A stretch of DNA of 62,873 nucleotides, from positions 1-62,873 of the forward strand of contig CASDTH010000012.1 in assembly GCA_949283655.1 (NCBI GenBank), given 5' to 3'. Position numbers and translations under genes: made by a program. Source of the stretch: an uncultured bacterium (GTDB lineage: Bacteria > Bacillota > Clostridia > Oscillospirales > Acutalibacteraceae). Every line of letters starts with the position of its first letter. Position 1 is the stretch's first letter. The notes below the pieces were generated by a model. It was given only the letters and a program-made list of their open reading frames with translations, had not been told where the DNA came from and ran no database searches. Below are positions 10,422-19,559 of the stretch, piece by piece.

Positions 10422-12590
10422 ATGGATATGATCACCCAGCTCACCGCTGAATTTCATTTGCAGGCCTGGCAGATTGAAAATGTAGTGAAGCTGATTGACG
10501 AGGGGAATACGATCCCCTTTATTGCCCGCTACCGGAAGGAGGCGCATGGCACACTGGATGATCAGGTGCTGCGCGAGATTTCGGAGCGGCTTACATACCT
10601 GCGCAATCTGGAAAAGCGCCGCGAGGAGGTGCGCGCTTCTATTGCGGCGCAGGAGAAGCTGACAGATGAGATTGCCACAGCTCTGGAGAAGGCTGCCACC
10701 CTGGCGGAGATTGAGGATCTCTACCGCCCGTTTAAGCCCAAGCGCCGTACGCGCGCCTCCGTTGCCCGTGAAAAAGGGTTAGAGCTGCTTGCACAGCGCA
10801 TTTTTGAGCAGGCGGCAGGTTCCGGCGATCCACTCAGCCTGGCGCAGGGCTTTATCGACCCGGAAAAGGGCGTGGAAACGGCAGAGGACGCGCTGAAGGG
10901 CGCATTGGATATCATTGCGGAGGATCTCTCCGATGATGCGAATATTCGACGCAGGCTGCGCAATCTGTTCACCGTGTGCGGGGTGGTTCACACAAAGGCT
11001 GCCAAAGAGGAGGAGAGCGTTTACGCTCCTTATTATGCGTTCAGCGCGCCGGTGGAAAAAATTGCGGGCTATCAGGTGCTGGCGATTGACCGGGGCGAGC
11101 GGGAAGGGTTCCTCAAGGTGGAGGTGGTGCTTGACCGCCCGCGCGCTATGCGGGTAATCTCCAGCGTAGCTCTGAAGAGCACCGGCTCGCCCTGCACGCC
11201 TGCCGTGCAGGCGGCAGGGGAGGATGCCTACGATAGATTGATCGAGCCCTCTATTGAGCGGGAAATCCGCTCCCAGCTTACCGAGCAGGCGGATACGGCA
11301 GCCATCAAGGTGTTTGCCACAAATCTGCGCCAGCTGCTGCTGCAGCCGCCCGTCAAAGGGAAGGTTGCTCTGGGGCTGGATCCTGGCTACCGGACGGGCT
11401 GCAAGGTGGCTGTAGTGGATGCGACGGGGCGCGTGCTGGATACGGGTGTGATTTACATTACCCACAGTGAGGCGCAGAAGGAACAGGCGAAGGGGACGCT
11501 GCGCCGTTTGATTGAAAAACACGGCGTGGAGATCATTGCCATCGGCAATGGCACCGCCTCCAAAGAGACGGAGATTTTCACAGCAGAGTTGCTGAAAACC
11601 ATCGATCGCCGGGTTTCCTACATGGTGGTCAGTGAAGCGGGCGCCTCCGTTTACTCCGCCTCCAAGCTCGCTGCGGAGGAATTTCCACAGTTTGATGTCT
11701 CCCTGCGTAGCGCGGTATCAATTGCGCGCAGGCTGCAGGATCCGCTGGCAGAGCTCGTCAAGATTGATCCGAAGGCAATCGGCGTAGGGCAGTATCAGCA
11801 CGATATGCCGAAAAAGGAGCTGGATAACGCCCTGGACGGCGTGGTGGAGGATTGCGTGAACGCAGTGGGCGTTGATTTGAATACCGCATCGCCCTCCCTG
11901 CTGGCGCGTGTTTCCGGCGTGAACAGCACAGTTGCCAAAAATATCGTCGCCTACCGGGAGGAGAATGGCGCCTATCCCTCCCGCGCCGCCATTAAAAAGG
12001 TGCCCAAGCTCGGGGCAAAGGCCTTTGAGCAGTGCGCAGGCTTTTTACGCGTGCCGGAGAGCAGGAATGTGCTGGACCGTACGGGCGTCCATCCAGAGAG
12101 CTATGAGGCGGCGAAGGCGCTGCTCCAGCTGTGCGGTTATACACTGGAGGATGTGGCCTCCGGCCAGATTGAAGCGCTGGCGCAGCGGGTTGCACAGCTC
12201 GGTGAGGAGGCGGCGGCAGAGAAGCTAGGCGTTGGCGTGCCGACGCTGCGCGATATCATCAAGGAGCTGCTCCGCCCGGGGCGCGACCCGCGCGATGAGC
12301 TCCCGCCCCCGCTGCTGCGCACGGATATTATGGATATGAAGGATTTGAAGCCGGGCATGGAGCTGCAGGGCACAGTGCGTAACGTGATCGATTTTGGCGC
12401 ATTTGTGGATATTGGCGTCCATCAGGATGGGCTGGTGCACATCTCCCAGATTGCCAACCGCCGGCTGAAGCACCCCTCCGAGGTGCTCAAGGTGGGCGAT
12501 ATTGTCACCGTCTGGGTGCTTAGCGTCGATGTGGGAAAGAAGCGGATCGCTCTGACCATGAAAAAACCGGCCCAGCCGGCGGTAGTCTGA
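10422..12590 (+). CDS. tex: Tex/YhgF family RNA-binding transcription accessory protein
   Basis: 722 residues, normal Tex length. Order: N-terminal helical region with NTIPFIARYRKEAHG, YqgF/RNase H-like domain around 325-450 (LGLDPGYRTGCKVAVVD), helix-hairpin-helix region around 490-560 (VDLNTASPSLL), and a C-terminal S1 domain around 645-715 (GTVRNVIDFGAFVDIGVHQDGLVHISQ). Tex binds nucleic acid and influences transcription. The start is chosen by alignment of MDMITQLTAEF; the best ribosome site (AAAAGGAG) is about 14 bases away, unusually long, and would better suit ATG 10412, which opens only a short out-of-frame peptide. Confidence 0.96.
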   Translation: MDMITQLTAEFHLQAWQIENVVKLIDEGNTIPFIARYRKEAHGTLDDQVLREISERLTYLRNLEKRREEVRASIAAQEKLTDEIATALEKAATLAEIEDLYRPFKPKRRTRASVAREKGLELLAQRIFEQAAGSGDPLSLAQGFIDPEKGVETAEDALKGALDIIAEDLSDDANIRRRLRNLFTVCGVVHTKAAKEEESVYAPYYAFSAPVEKIAGYQVLAIDRGEREGFLKVEVVLDRPRAMRVISSVALKSTGSPCTPAVQAAGEDAYDRLIEPSIEREIRSQLTEQADTAAIKVFATNLRQLLLQPPVKGKVALGLDPGYRTGCKVAVVDATGRVLDTGVIYITHSEAQKEQAKGTLRRLIEKHGVEIIAIGNGTASKETEIFTAELLKTIDRRVSYMVVSEAGASVYSASKLAAEEFPQFDVSLRSAVSIARRLQDPLAELVKIDPKAIGVGQYQHDMPKKELDNALDGVVEDCVNAVGVDLNTASPSLLARVSGVNSTVAKNIVAYREENGAYPSRAAIKKVPKLGAKAFEQCAGFLRVPESRNVLDRTGVHPESYEAAKALLQLCGYTLEDVASGQIEALAQRVAQLGEEAAAEKLGVGVPTLRDIIKELLRPGRDPRDELPPPLLRTDIMDMKDLKPGMELQGTVRNVIDFGAFVDIGVHQDGLVHISQIANRRLKHPSEVLKVGDIVTVWVLSVDVGKKRIALTMKKPAQPAVV

Positions 12591-12600
12591 TCGGATGCGC

Positions 12601-12629
12601 TTGACCCTGTGGCAGAAAACACCTATAAT
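12601..12629 (+). promoter_or_regulatory. Promoter upstream of the PPC-domain gene
   Basis: TTGACC (12601-12606), 17-base spacer, TATAAT (12624-12629), directly after the tex stop codon. Confidence 0.82.
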
Positions 12630-12661
12630 GAAAGCAGAAAAAAGGAACAGGGGGCTACCCA

Positions 12662-13099
12662 ATGAAGCTGCGAAAAATAGGGGATACCACGATCCTGTGC
12701 CTCGTGCGCGGGGAGGAGGTGCTCACCTGTATCCGTGAAGCCTGCGCTGCGCAAGGGATTCGCCTGGCGGAGCTCTCCGCGCTGGGCGCTGTGGACCATG
12801 CGGAGATCGGCGTCTACCATCTGGCGGAAAAGCGCTTTTTGCCCCGTGTGCTGGATCGGGAGATGGAGATTTGCATGCTGACAGGCAATGTTACGCAGCG
12901 GAGCGGGGAGACGTATCTGCACCTGCATGGGGTGTTGGCAGATGCGGCGGGCGCCGTTTACGGCGGCCACGTGAATGCATTGCGCGTGAGCGCAACGGCG
13001 GAAATTTTGATTCGTGAGCTGCCCGGCGAGGTGAACCGCCGCCTGGATGCGGAAAGCGGCATTTATCTGCTGGATTTTCCAGCGGGGGAAGAAGGGTAA
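12662..13099 (+). CDS. PPC domain (DUF296) protein
   Basis: 145 residues, a single-domain bacterial PPC/DUF296 protein. Visible family features are the N-terminal LCLVRGEEVLTCIREACAAQ stretch and the HLHGVLADAAGAVYGGHV block near residues 95-112, which provides the metal/ligand-site histidines in structures of this family. In plants the domain sits beside AT-hooks; bacterial single-domain forms are trimers of unknown function. It has its own consensus promoter and lies before yhaM. Confidence 0.88.
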   Translation: MKLRKIGDTTILCLVRGEEVLTCIREACAAQGIRLAELSALGAVDHAEIGVYHLAEKRFLPRVLDREMEICMLTGNVTQRSGETYLHLHGVLADAAGAVYGGHVNALRVSATAEILIRELPGEVNRRLDAESGIYLLDFPAGEEG

Positions 13100-13195
13100 G
13101 AGGCCCTGCCCCCAGCGTGCGGGCTCTACGGCCCGGAGGCGTTCCCAGTGAGCTCGCCCGTGGCGAAACTGCTTGTGGAAAGGATGGGCGGCATT

Positions 13196-14185
13196 ATGAA
13201 TTTTACAACCAATGAAAAAACCGGTGTTTCCGAGGGCTTTTGCCTGATCAAGACCTGTGAAAAAAAGCAGACGGCACGCGGAGTGCCCTACCTCGATCTG
13301 GTATTGACCGATCGATCTGGTGAAATTTCCGCAAAGCTCTGGGATTATAAAGAGGAGTCGCAGGGCGCCTTTGCGGCAAATGATCTGGTGAAGGTGCGCG
13401 GGCGCATCGATGTGTATAATGGGGCGGATCAATTGCGTATTGACCGAATCCGCCAGGCCTCGCCTGCCGATCATGTGCAGATGAGCGACTATGTGCCCAG
13501 CGCGGCCTATGAGGGGGAGTGGATGCTCGCAGAAATCCGCTCGCTCGTCTCCGGCTTTGAGAACGCGGAGTTGAAAACGCTTGTCACTGCACTGCTGGAG
13601 GAGTATGAGGAAAAGCTGCTGTACTGGCCGGCGGCGTTTAAGCTGCACCACGCGATCCGCGGCGGCCTGCTGTGCCATACACTTTCCATTGTCCGGCTCG
13701 CGCAGGGTGTGTGCCGCGTGTATCCCTTCGTGGATCGGGAGCTGCTCCTCGCCGGCGCGATTCTGCATGATATTGCAAAAATAGAGGAATTCACCGTGGG
13801 CAGCACGGGGATCGCGAGCGGCTATACGGTGCGCGGCATGCTGATTGGCCACTTGGCGGAGGGCGCTATGGCGGTTGACCGGGCGGCACGCAAGCTTGGC
13901 ATCTCGCAGGAAACGGCCATGCTGGTGGAGCACATGCTCCTCTCGCACCATGGGGATCCGGAGTTTGGCGCAGCGGTGCGGCCCATGTTTCTGGAGGCGG
14001 AGCTCCTCTCTGAGCTGGATTTGATGGATGCGCGTATTTATGAAATGGCGCAGGCGCTCCAGACGACGCAGCCGGAAGGGTTTTCCCCGCGCCAGTGGGC
14101 GCTGGAGAACCGCAAGCTCTACCACCACGCCCGCAAGGAAATCGCGCCCGGCGTGAATCTCCGCATGCCGGAATCAGGCGAATAG
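13196..14185 (+). CDS. yhaM: 3'-5' exoribonuclease YhaM family
   Basis: 329 residues: an N-terminal OB fold (about 15-95, GEISAKLWDYKEES, VKVRGRIDVYNGADQLRID) followed by an HD phosphohydrolase domain with HHAIRGGLLCHTLSIVRLA and AGAILHDIAKIEEF, and the later LLSHHG. YhaM trims RNA and DNA 3' ends in low-GC Firmicutes. ATG 13196 is chosen because the family begins near here; the frame is open back to a GTG at 13148. A strong terminator follows. Confidence 0.93.
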   Translation: MNFTTNEKTGVSEGFCLIKTCEKKQTARGVPYLDLVLTDRSGEISAKLWDYKEESQGAFAANDLVKVRGRIDVYNGADQLRIDRIRQASPADHVQMSDYVPSAAYEGEWMLAEIRSLVSGFENAELKTLVTALLEEYEEKLLYWPAAFKLHHAIRGGLLCHTLSIVRLAQGVCRVYPFVDRELLLAGAILHDIAKIEEFTVGSTGIASGYTVRGMLIGHLAEGAMAVDRAARKLGISQETAMLVEHMLLSHHGDPEFGAAVRPMFLEAELLSELDLMDARIYEMAQALQTTQPEGFSPRQWALENRKLYHHARKEIAPGVNLRMPESGE

Positions 14186-14218
14186 ACGTTGCACTAAAAA
14201 AATACTGGATTCATCAAA

Positions 14219-14268
14219 AACAGCGCTTTTCTTCTGCATTGGGCAGAAAAAAGCGCTGTTTTATTGTT
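14219..14268 (+). terminator. Terminator of yhaM
   Basis: AACAGCGCTTTT pairs with AAAAGCGCTGTT, with an inner CTTCTGC/GGCAGAA extension and a short loop, followed by TTATTGTT. Confidence 0.9.
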
Positions 14269-14293
14269 ACAAAACCTATGTTTTTGAATTTAT

Positions 14294-14565
14294 TTAGTAT
14301 CAGTGCACAGGGGCACACATCGGGTTTCAGCTTGTGGCCGCGCTCCTAGCTGTGTGATTCTTCTTGCCTTCCTTGCCGGGAAGGCCGCGTCGTCTGCCTT
14401 GCCAGGTAAAACTTCGAAGGATTGCTCCAGCGGCTTCAGGCAAGGGGATCGCAAGGCCGCAGGGCATGACAGGGCGGCAAGCCCGGCCGTGCCTGAGAAC
14501 GTAGCGGGCGCCCGCTTGAGCACGCTGGACGGCGATGTTCCCCTTGTATACGGATGCCAGCTATA
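14294..14565 (-). repeat. Repeat family 2, copy B
   Basis: On the minus strand this copy shares with copy A, in the same order, GGGGAACATCGCCG, GCTCAAGCGGGCGCCCGC, CTGGCAAGGCAGACGACG, GAGCGCGGCCACAAGCTGAAACCCGATGTGT and GCACTGATACTA. It carries roughly 65 extra bases between the second and third blocks. The terminal pairing is weaker than in copy A. It fills the convergent space between yhaM and the VanZ-like gene, downstream of the latter on its strand. Confidence 0.7.
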
Positions 14566-14577
14566 TTTTGCAGAAAT

Positions 14578-15069
14578 CTAAGTTTTGTTGGGAGCATTCT
14601 TCGGATTTTGCCGGGCGTTTCGAGCGGATAGCCTGCGCAGCAGGAAGAGCAGCAGCAGACAGAAAAGCACGCCTGCCAAAGCACCCACCGCATCTACGCA
14701 GATGTCGAAAAAACGGCACGCCCGGCCGGGAATAAAAATCTGATGCATTTCGTCCGTCACGGCGTACAGGGTGGCGAATCCCCAGGTGAGCCAAGGCCGC
14801 CCACGCCCACAGGTGCGGTACAGCGCGTGGAACAGCAGCGCCGCCAGCAGCGCAAATTCTGCCGCGTGCGCCAGCTTCCGGATGACGGCAGAGGGGATCA
14901 GCAGGCCGATTACATCAAAGATTTTAGACAGCACCCCGTCGCTGAGCGACTGGCTTTCTACGCCGGATTGCTGCGAAAAGCAAAAGATCGCCGCCATGCA
15001 GGCGGCAACCAGCCCCCATGCGAGGATGAGCCACGCCGCTGATGTTGCGCTACGGTGAGAGATGTGCAT
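14578..15069 (-). CDS. VanZ-like membrane protein
   Basis: 163 residues with four predicted membrane helices and the VanZ signature: RKLAHAAEFALLAALL in the middle and DEMHQIFIPGRACRFFD before the last helix. VanZ-family proteins confer low-level teicoplanin resistance in some contexts, but most chromosomal members have no known role. ATG 15069 is chosen because GGAGGG lies seven bases upstream; the longer frame starting at 15084 would place that site inside the gene. Confidence 0.88.
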   Translation of the reverse strand: MHISHRSATSAAWLILAWGLVAACMAAIFCFSQQSGVESQSLSDGVLSKIFDVIGLLIPSAVIRKLAHAAEFALLAALLFHALYRTCGRGRPWLTWGFATLYAVTDEMHQIFIPGRACRFFDICVDAVGALAGVLFCLLLLFLLRRLSARNARQNPKNAPNKT

Positions 15070-15210
15070 CCCCAATCCCTCCATTCGTTTGGTTGAAACG
15101 GCCGCACCATAAACAGAAATCGGATTTCAGACATCAGACAAGAGAAATATGCCCTCTGCGCATGGGCGCGATCCATGCCGAATATGCAAACCTATCTTCA
15201 ACAACAAGCT

Positions 15211-15252
15211 ACAGCCTGCGGCGGGCAATACCCAGCGCAGGCTGTGTTTTTT
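15211..15252. terminator. Bidirectional-looking terminator after nrdG
   Basis: ACAGCCTGCG (15211-15220) pairs perfectly with CGCAGGCTGT (15236-15245). The plus side continues GTTTTTT; the minus side, downstream of nrdG, continues AGCTTGTTGTTG. It separates nrdDG from the VanZ-like gene. Confidence 0.75.
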
Positions 15253-15254
15253 GA

Positions 15255-15815
15255 TTAAGCCTTGCCTGTTCCATCTGGGGCAGAAGGCATCCCATTGTGT
15301 AGGTCGCATTCCACCGCGTACCCCAAAGCCAGCGAGCGTTTCACATCAATTGTGCGCTGGTTGCGCGAGCCGCGGAATAAAAGCGCCAGGGATTTTTCCG
15401 CCAACAGAAAGGGGCCATCCACCAGCACGTCCGTCTCTGCAAGCAGCGCTTCCCAGCCCGGGTGCGTGCTGCACCCGTCTATCAGCTGCTCATAGGTCCA
15501 GCCCGTATAGGTGACTACGTTTAACCCCAGCCGGTGCACCCCGGCAGCCAGCACAGCGAAGGGCTCCGCCTGTGCGAAGGGATCGCCGCCGCTGAGCGTC
15601 ACGCCGGAGAGCAGAGGATTTTTCTGAATTTCAGCAATCAGCCGGCCCACCGTGCTGTCATACCCGCCCGCAAAGTCATGCGTCTGCGGATTCTGGCAGC
15701 CGGGGCAGTGGTGTGGGCAGCCCTGGGCGAATACAACAAAGCGCCAGCCGGGGCCGTCCACAATGGATTCGCGAATCACGCCTGCGAGCCGCAGGGGGGT
15801 AGCCATCGTCTCCAT
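15255..15815 (-). CDS. nrdG: Anaerobic ribonucleotide reductase activating enzyme
   Basis: 186 residues, radical SAM. The 4Fe-4S-binding motif CPHHCPGC (C-x3-C-x2-C) lies near residues 33-40 and SGGDPF around 80 is the SAM-binding glycine motif. It generates the glycyl radical on NrdD. Its ATG overlaps the nrdD stop (TGATG), so the two are translationally coupled. Length is slightly above the family average because of the C-terminal tail after KRSLALG. Confidence 0.95.
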   Translation of the reverse strand: METMATPLRLAGVIRESIVDGPGWRFVVFAQGCPHHCPGCQNPQTHDFAGGYDSTVGRLIAEIQKNPLLSGVTLSGGDPFAQAEPFAVLAAGVHRLGLNVVTYTGWTYEQLIDGCSTHPGWEALLAETDVLVDGPFLLAEKSLALLFRGSRNQRTIDVKRSLALGYAVECDLHNGMPSAPDGTGKA

Positions 15816-18166
15816 CAGACCTGCTCAAACTCCCCTGCGCCTGTGCCGATGGAGTGCTTGACGCGATCCATCACTTCCGCATACTTGGCGTCGTTAAAGT
15901 GATCCAGCGTGCCCACCAGATAGCCGGTGATGCGGCGGATACGCTCGAAATCCGGCTTGCCGTCGCCCTCGTGGCGGCCGCACTTCGGGCACTCATCGTT
16001 GATGATGCCCGTGTAACCGCACACCGGGTCATGATCGACTGGGTGATTCACAGAGCCATAGCCGATGTTATTCTCCTTCATGCAGCGGATCACGGCCTCA
16101 AACGCATCTAGATTCTCCGTCGGGTCGCCATCCATCTCAATGTAGGAGATATGGCCGGCGTTTGTCAACTCATGATAGGGCGCCTCAATTTTGATCTTGT
16201 CAAAGGCAGAAATCGGGTAATACACTGGAACGTGGAAGGAATTTGTGTAATACGGCCGGTCGGTCACGCCCTCGATTACACCATAACGCTCCTTATCCAT
16301 GCGGACAAAGCGGCCGGAAAGCCCCTCCGCCGGAGTCGCCAGCAGGGTGAAGTTGAGACCTGTCTTAGCGGATTCCGCATCCATACGGTTACGCATGTGC
16401 GCGACAATCTCCAGGCCGAGGTTGCGCGCTTCCACACTCTCGCCATGGTGCGCGCCGACCAGGGATTTCAACGTTTCTGCCAAGCCGATAAAGCCGACGG
16501 AGAGCGTGCCGTGCTTGAGCACCTCGCGCACCTCGTCATCTGGGCCGAGCTTGCCGGAATCGATCCAGATGCCCTGCCCCATCAGGAAGGGATAGTTGCG
16601 CACCTTTTTCTTCGACTGGATCTCCAACCGCTCCAGCAGCTGGTCGATCACAAGGTCGATCTTGCGGTCAAGGTCTTCAAAGAAAAGATCAATATTCCCG
16701 TGCGCTTTGATTGCGAGGCGCGGCAGGTTGATCGAGGTAAAGCTCAGGTTGCCGCGGCCACCCGTCGTCTGGCGCGTTTTGTCATACACATTGCCCATCA
16801 CGCGGGTACGGCAGCCCATGTAGGCAATCTCCGTGTCGTAATCGCCTTCTTTATAATATTGCGCGTTAAACGGCGCATCCATAAAGGAGAAATTCGGGAA
16901 CAGGCGCTTGGCGGATACACGGCAGGCCAGCTTGAACAGATCATAGTTCGGGTCGCCGGGGTTGTAGCTGACGCCCTCCTTGACGCGGAAAATATGGATG
17001 GGGAACACCGGTGTTTCACCGTTGCCAAGCCCCGCCTCTGTGGCGAGCAAAACGTTTTTGACTGCCATACGCCCTTCGGGGGAGGTATCCATGCCGTAGT
17101 TGATAGAGCTGAACGGAATCTGCGCGCCGGCGCGGGAGTGCATGGTGTTAAGGTTGTGCACCAGTGCCTCCATCGCCTGGTAGGTGGCGCGGTCCGTCTC
17201 CTTGAGCGTGCGGCGCAGCGTGAAGGCCTGTGCCTTCTGGATAACGGCTTCGTCGATCTGGTATTCCTCCCGCAGGAGCTTCGCCTCCGCCTCCTGGTAG
17301 CCGTTGTCGTTGGCAAGCTTGGGGGTCAAGCCGCTCTCTTCCTTGATGCGCTGGCAGACCGCATCCGCCACCTCGCAAGAGTTGTCCAGCCCTGCCAGCA
17401 GTTCCAGCGCCTTGCTCATATTCCGACGGTAGAGCTTGGCATAGGTTTTCGCCACGCCAAGAGCCATGCCATAGTCAAAATTCGGGATGCTCTGCCCACC
17501 GTGCTGATCGTTCTGGTTGGATTGGATGGCGATGCACGCCAGGGCAGAATAGCTTGCGATATCATTTGGTTCGCGCAGGTAGCCATGCCCTGTGGAAAAG
17601 CCGCCCTGAAACAGCTTGATGATATCAATCTGGCAGCAGGTGGTGGTCAGCGTCAGGAAATCCAGGTCATGGATGTGGATGTCGCCGTCGTGATGGGCCT
17701 TGGAATGCTCCGGATTGAGCACAAACAGCTCGTTGAACTGCTTCGCGCCCTCGGAGCCGTATTTGAGCATCGTGCCCATGGCTGTATCGCCGTCGATATT
17801 AGCATTCTCCCGCTTGATGTCATTATCCTTCGCCGCTTTGAAGGTAAGGCCCTCGTAGATTTTCATCAGCCGGGTATTCATCTCGCGCACGCGGGAGCGC
17901 TCTGCACGATACAGAATGTAAACCTTGGCGGTGCGGGCGTGCCCATTTTCGATGAGCACCTTCTCCACCGCATCCTGCACCTGCTCTACCGTCGGCTTTT
18001 CAATGCCGCTTTTTTCCAGGTACGCAACTACCTGATTGGCCAGCGATACGGATTCCTCATAATCCTTGCCGCCCATCGCCTGCGCCGCCTTAAAAATTGC
18101 GTTTGCAATCTTTTCCAGCGAGAATTCAACCTCTCGACCGTCGCGCTTAATGATTGTTGTCAACAT
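15815..18166 (-). CDS. nrdD: Anaerobic ribonucleoside-triphosphate reductase (class III)
   Basis: 783 residues from ATG 18166 (GAGGAG about nine bases upstream). An N-terminal ATP-cone (TIIKRDGREVEFSLEKIANAI) is followed by the NrdD barrel, the zinc ligands CGYTG and CPKCG near the end, and the glycyl-radical loop RRITGYLVGTLDHFND. It reduces ribonucleotides to deoxyribonucleotides without oxygen. No class I or II reductase is seen in the window. NrdR boxes overlap its promoter. Confidence 0.97.
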   Translation of the reverse strand: MLTTIIKRDGREVEFSLEKIANAIFKAAQAMGGKDYEESVSLANQVVAYLEKSGIEKPTVEQVQDAVEKVLIENGHARTAKVYILYRAERSRVREMNTRLMKIYEGLTFKAAKDNDIKRENANIDGDTAMGTMLKYGSEGAKQFNELFVLNPEHSKAHHDGDIHIHDLDFLTLTTTCCQIDIIKLFQGGFSTGHGYLREPNDIASYSALACIAIQSNQNDQHGGQSIPNFDYGMALGVAKTYAKLYRRNMSKALELLAGLDNSCEVADAVCQRIKEESGLTPKLANDNGYQEAEAKLLREEYQIDEAVIQKAQAFTLRRTLKETDRATYQAMEALVHNLNTMHSRAGAQIPFSSINYGMDTSPEGRMAVKNVLLATEAGLGNGETPVFPIHIFRVKEGVSYNPGDPNYDLFKLACRVSAKRLFPNFSFMDAPFNAQYYKEGDYDTEIAYMGCRTRVMGNVYDKTRQTTGGRGNLSFTSINLPRLAIKAHGNIDLFFEDLDRKIDLVIDQLLERLEIQSKKKVRNYPFLMGQGIWIDSGKLGPDDEVREVLKHGTLSVGFIGLAETLKSLVGAHHGESVEARNLGLEIVAHMRNRMDAESAKTGLNFTLLATPAEGLSGRFVRMDKERYGVIEGVTDRPYYTNSFHVPVYYPISAFDKIKIEAPYHELTNAGHISYIEMDGDPTENLDAFEAVIRCMKENNIGYGSVNHPVDHDPVCGYTGIINDECPKCGRHEGDGKPDFERIRRITGYLVGTLDHFNDAKYAEVMDRVKHSIGTGAGEFEQV

Positions 18167-18307
18167 GCGCCCAACTCCTCCTATATAAAAAATAAAGAAA
18201 TCAATTACAAATACAATGTGCTTGCACAGGATTGCCATGCGCTCTGGCCGGTATGCCCACCACCTGGTAGCCGGTGCTTATATGATGCATGGGGCCTACT
18301 CAAACAA

Positions 18308-18323
18308 ACACTAGATATAGTGG
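18308..18323. promoter_or_regulatory. NrdR box 1 (start-proximal)
   Basis: ACACTAGATATAGTGG, close to the NrdR consensus palindrome with ACACTATATATAGTGT symmetry. It lies just downstream of the predicted nrdDG transcription start and 17 bases from box 2, close to the three-turn spacing usual for NrdR. Confidence 0.82.
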
Positions 18324-18340
18324 AATTTCCGTGCAGCGAT

Positions 18341-18356
18341 TGCTATTATATAGCAC
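18341..18356. promoter_or_regulatory. NrdR box 2 overlapping the -10 element
   Basis: On the minus strand GTGCTATATAATAGCA, a 16-base imperfect palindrome that contains the -10 hexamer TATAAT. Confidence 0.75.
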
Positions 18357-18373
18357 ATCTAGTTGCCTGTCAA
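18345..18373 (-). promoter_or_regulatory. Promoter of nrdDG
   Basis: On the minus strand TTGACA (18368-18373), 17-base spacer, TATAAT (18345-18350). The transcript would start near 18338 and carry about 170 bases of leader, in which I see GC-rich pairing potential but no riboswitch that I recognise. Confidence 0.88.
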
Positions 18374-18522
18374 GGGTGTAAGAGGGAAAACACAAGAAAA
18401 GAATTTTTAAATTTTAGAACGATAAAATGTATGCTCCACACAAACAGCCGCCTGCGCTGCTGAGAGGCCACGCAGAGGCATGCGCTAGGCCCCTATGGGG
18501 GGAAAAACGCAGTGTAAAGAAA

Positions 18523-18549
18523 AACGCCCCTGAGCAAAGCAGAGGCGTT
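18523..18549 (-). terminator. Terminator of the unknown gene at 18589
   Basis: On the minus strand AACGCCTCTG pairs with CAGGGGCGTT around a seven-base loop, followed by TTTCTTT. Confidence 0.85.
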
Positions 18550-18588
18550 CTGGTGAAAATCAGTTGCCAGAAAGCGGCTGTAAGGCGG

Positions 18589-19476
18589 TTACAGGCCAAG
18601 CATCTGGCGGAGCATCCCCTTTTCTTTTTTTGCTTTCTTGGGCTTATAGGGCGGCGGATTCTCCAGTTTTTTCTCCGCGCGCTTTCCGGCTGGAGAATTG
18701 AGGTATTTTATCACAGCCAAAACCGGCTGGGCAAGCGTCTCACTCATATATTCCTTTGCGTTTTCCACCAGCTGCGCATCCGTATGCATTGCGCCGAGAA
18801 TGGTCACTGCGATGAGGCTTTGGGTTTCGTTGGTGCCATCCTCATAGATATCGTTGAGCAGGTTAAAGAGTTTTTTCATGCGCTGCTTATCGTTTTGCCG
18901 GATGGTCTGCATGGCGGCTGGCGTTCCATACTGGGCAAAAAACGCTTCCGCCAGAAACTCGCCGTATTTCTCCACATTCGCACGGTATTCTTCCCGTAGC
19001 TCCGGGTACATGGTTGTAAACCGGCTGGCCAGCGTGTTTGGATCGTAGGCCAATGCGCCGCTCTTGGCGGCCGATTTGGAGACGGGCGTGGGCAGCTTGG
19101 ATTTTGCCGCGCTGCGGGCCTTTTTCCCAAATTTTTGGCGGATGGTGTCTGTGAATTCGTTGCTGATATATCGGATATCCTTATCGTCAATTCCGGCAGG
19201 ATCAAACAGGGAGAGTGAGGCCTGCTTATAATCCTCGTCGGTGGCCTCGGCGGCGTTGATATCCGTACACATCAGGAAGATGCGCTGCTCCCGGTATTCA
19301 ATCCGCACGGCGCCTCTTTCCCCCTGAAAGCTAAGCCGGAGCTTACCGCCCTCCTGCTCCTCGATGGGCGGTTCCGACTTCCGAACGCCTGCCGGATAAA
19401 CCGGTTCAAACCCATTTTCTGAAAGAACGGGCGCAACGCCCTTAAAAATGAGAGCCAATGCCTCTTTGATTTCCAT
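18589..19476 (-). CDS. Uncharacterised protein, two-part architecture
   Basis: 295 residues, no family name that I can give with confidence. The first 115 or so residues look like a mixed alpha/beta domain (LSFQGERGAVRIEYREQRIFLMC), a basic Ala/Lys linker follows, then an alpha-helical region from about 145 to 265 (LREEYRANVEKYGEFLAEAFFAQYG, NDIYEDGTNETQSLIAVTILGAM) and a Lys/Pro-rich tail. No signal peptide or membrane helix, so probably cytoplasmic. It has its own terminator and is separated from the adhesin gene upstream by about 80 bases. Confidence 0.75.
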   Translation of the reverse strand: MEIKEALALIFKGVAPVLSENGFEPVYPAGVRKSEPPIEEQEGGKLRLSFQGERGAVRIEYREQRIFLMCTDINAAEATDEDYKQASLSLFDPAGIDDKDIRYISNEFTDTIRQKFGKKARSAAKSKLPTPVSKSAAKSGALAYDPNTLASRFTTMYPELREEYRANVEKYGEFLAEAFFAQYGTPAAMQTIRQNDKQRMKKLFNLLNDIYEDGTNETQSLIAVTILGAMHTDAQLVENAKEYMSETLAQPVLAVIKYLNSPAGKRAEKKLENPPPYKPKKAKKEKGMLRQMLGL

Positions 19477-19559
19477 GCTGGCTGATTCTCCTCCGCTTAC
19501 TTATATGCTTGCCTCTGATAGTTAGCAACTATTATAGCATATGAAAAGCGGTTTGTCAT

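Noticed and set aside
12623..14128. 501-codon open frame on the minus strand
   Set aside because: Antisense to the PPC-domain gene and yhaM; no motif, and it runs across a real promoter.
18167..18337. Riboswitch in the nrdDG leader
   Set aside because: The leader is long and GC-rich in part, but no cobalamin, purine or other aptamer signature could be matched.
16151..18463. 770-codon open frame on the plus strand
   Set aside because: It lies fully antisense to nrdD, has no ribosome site or recognisable domain, and reflects GC-rich third positions of the real gene.
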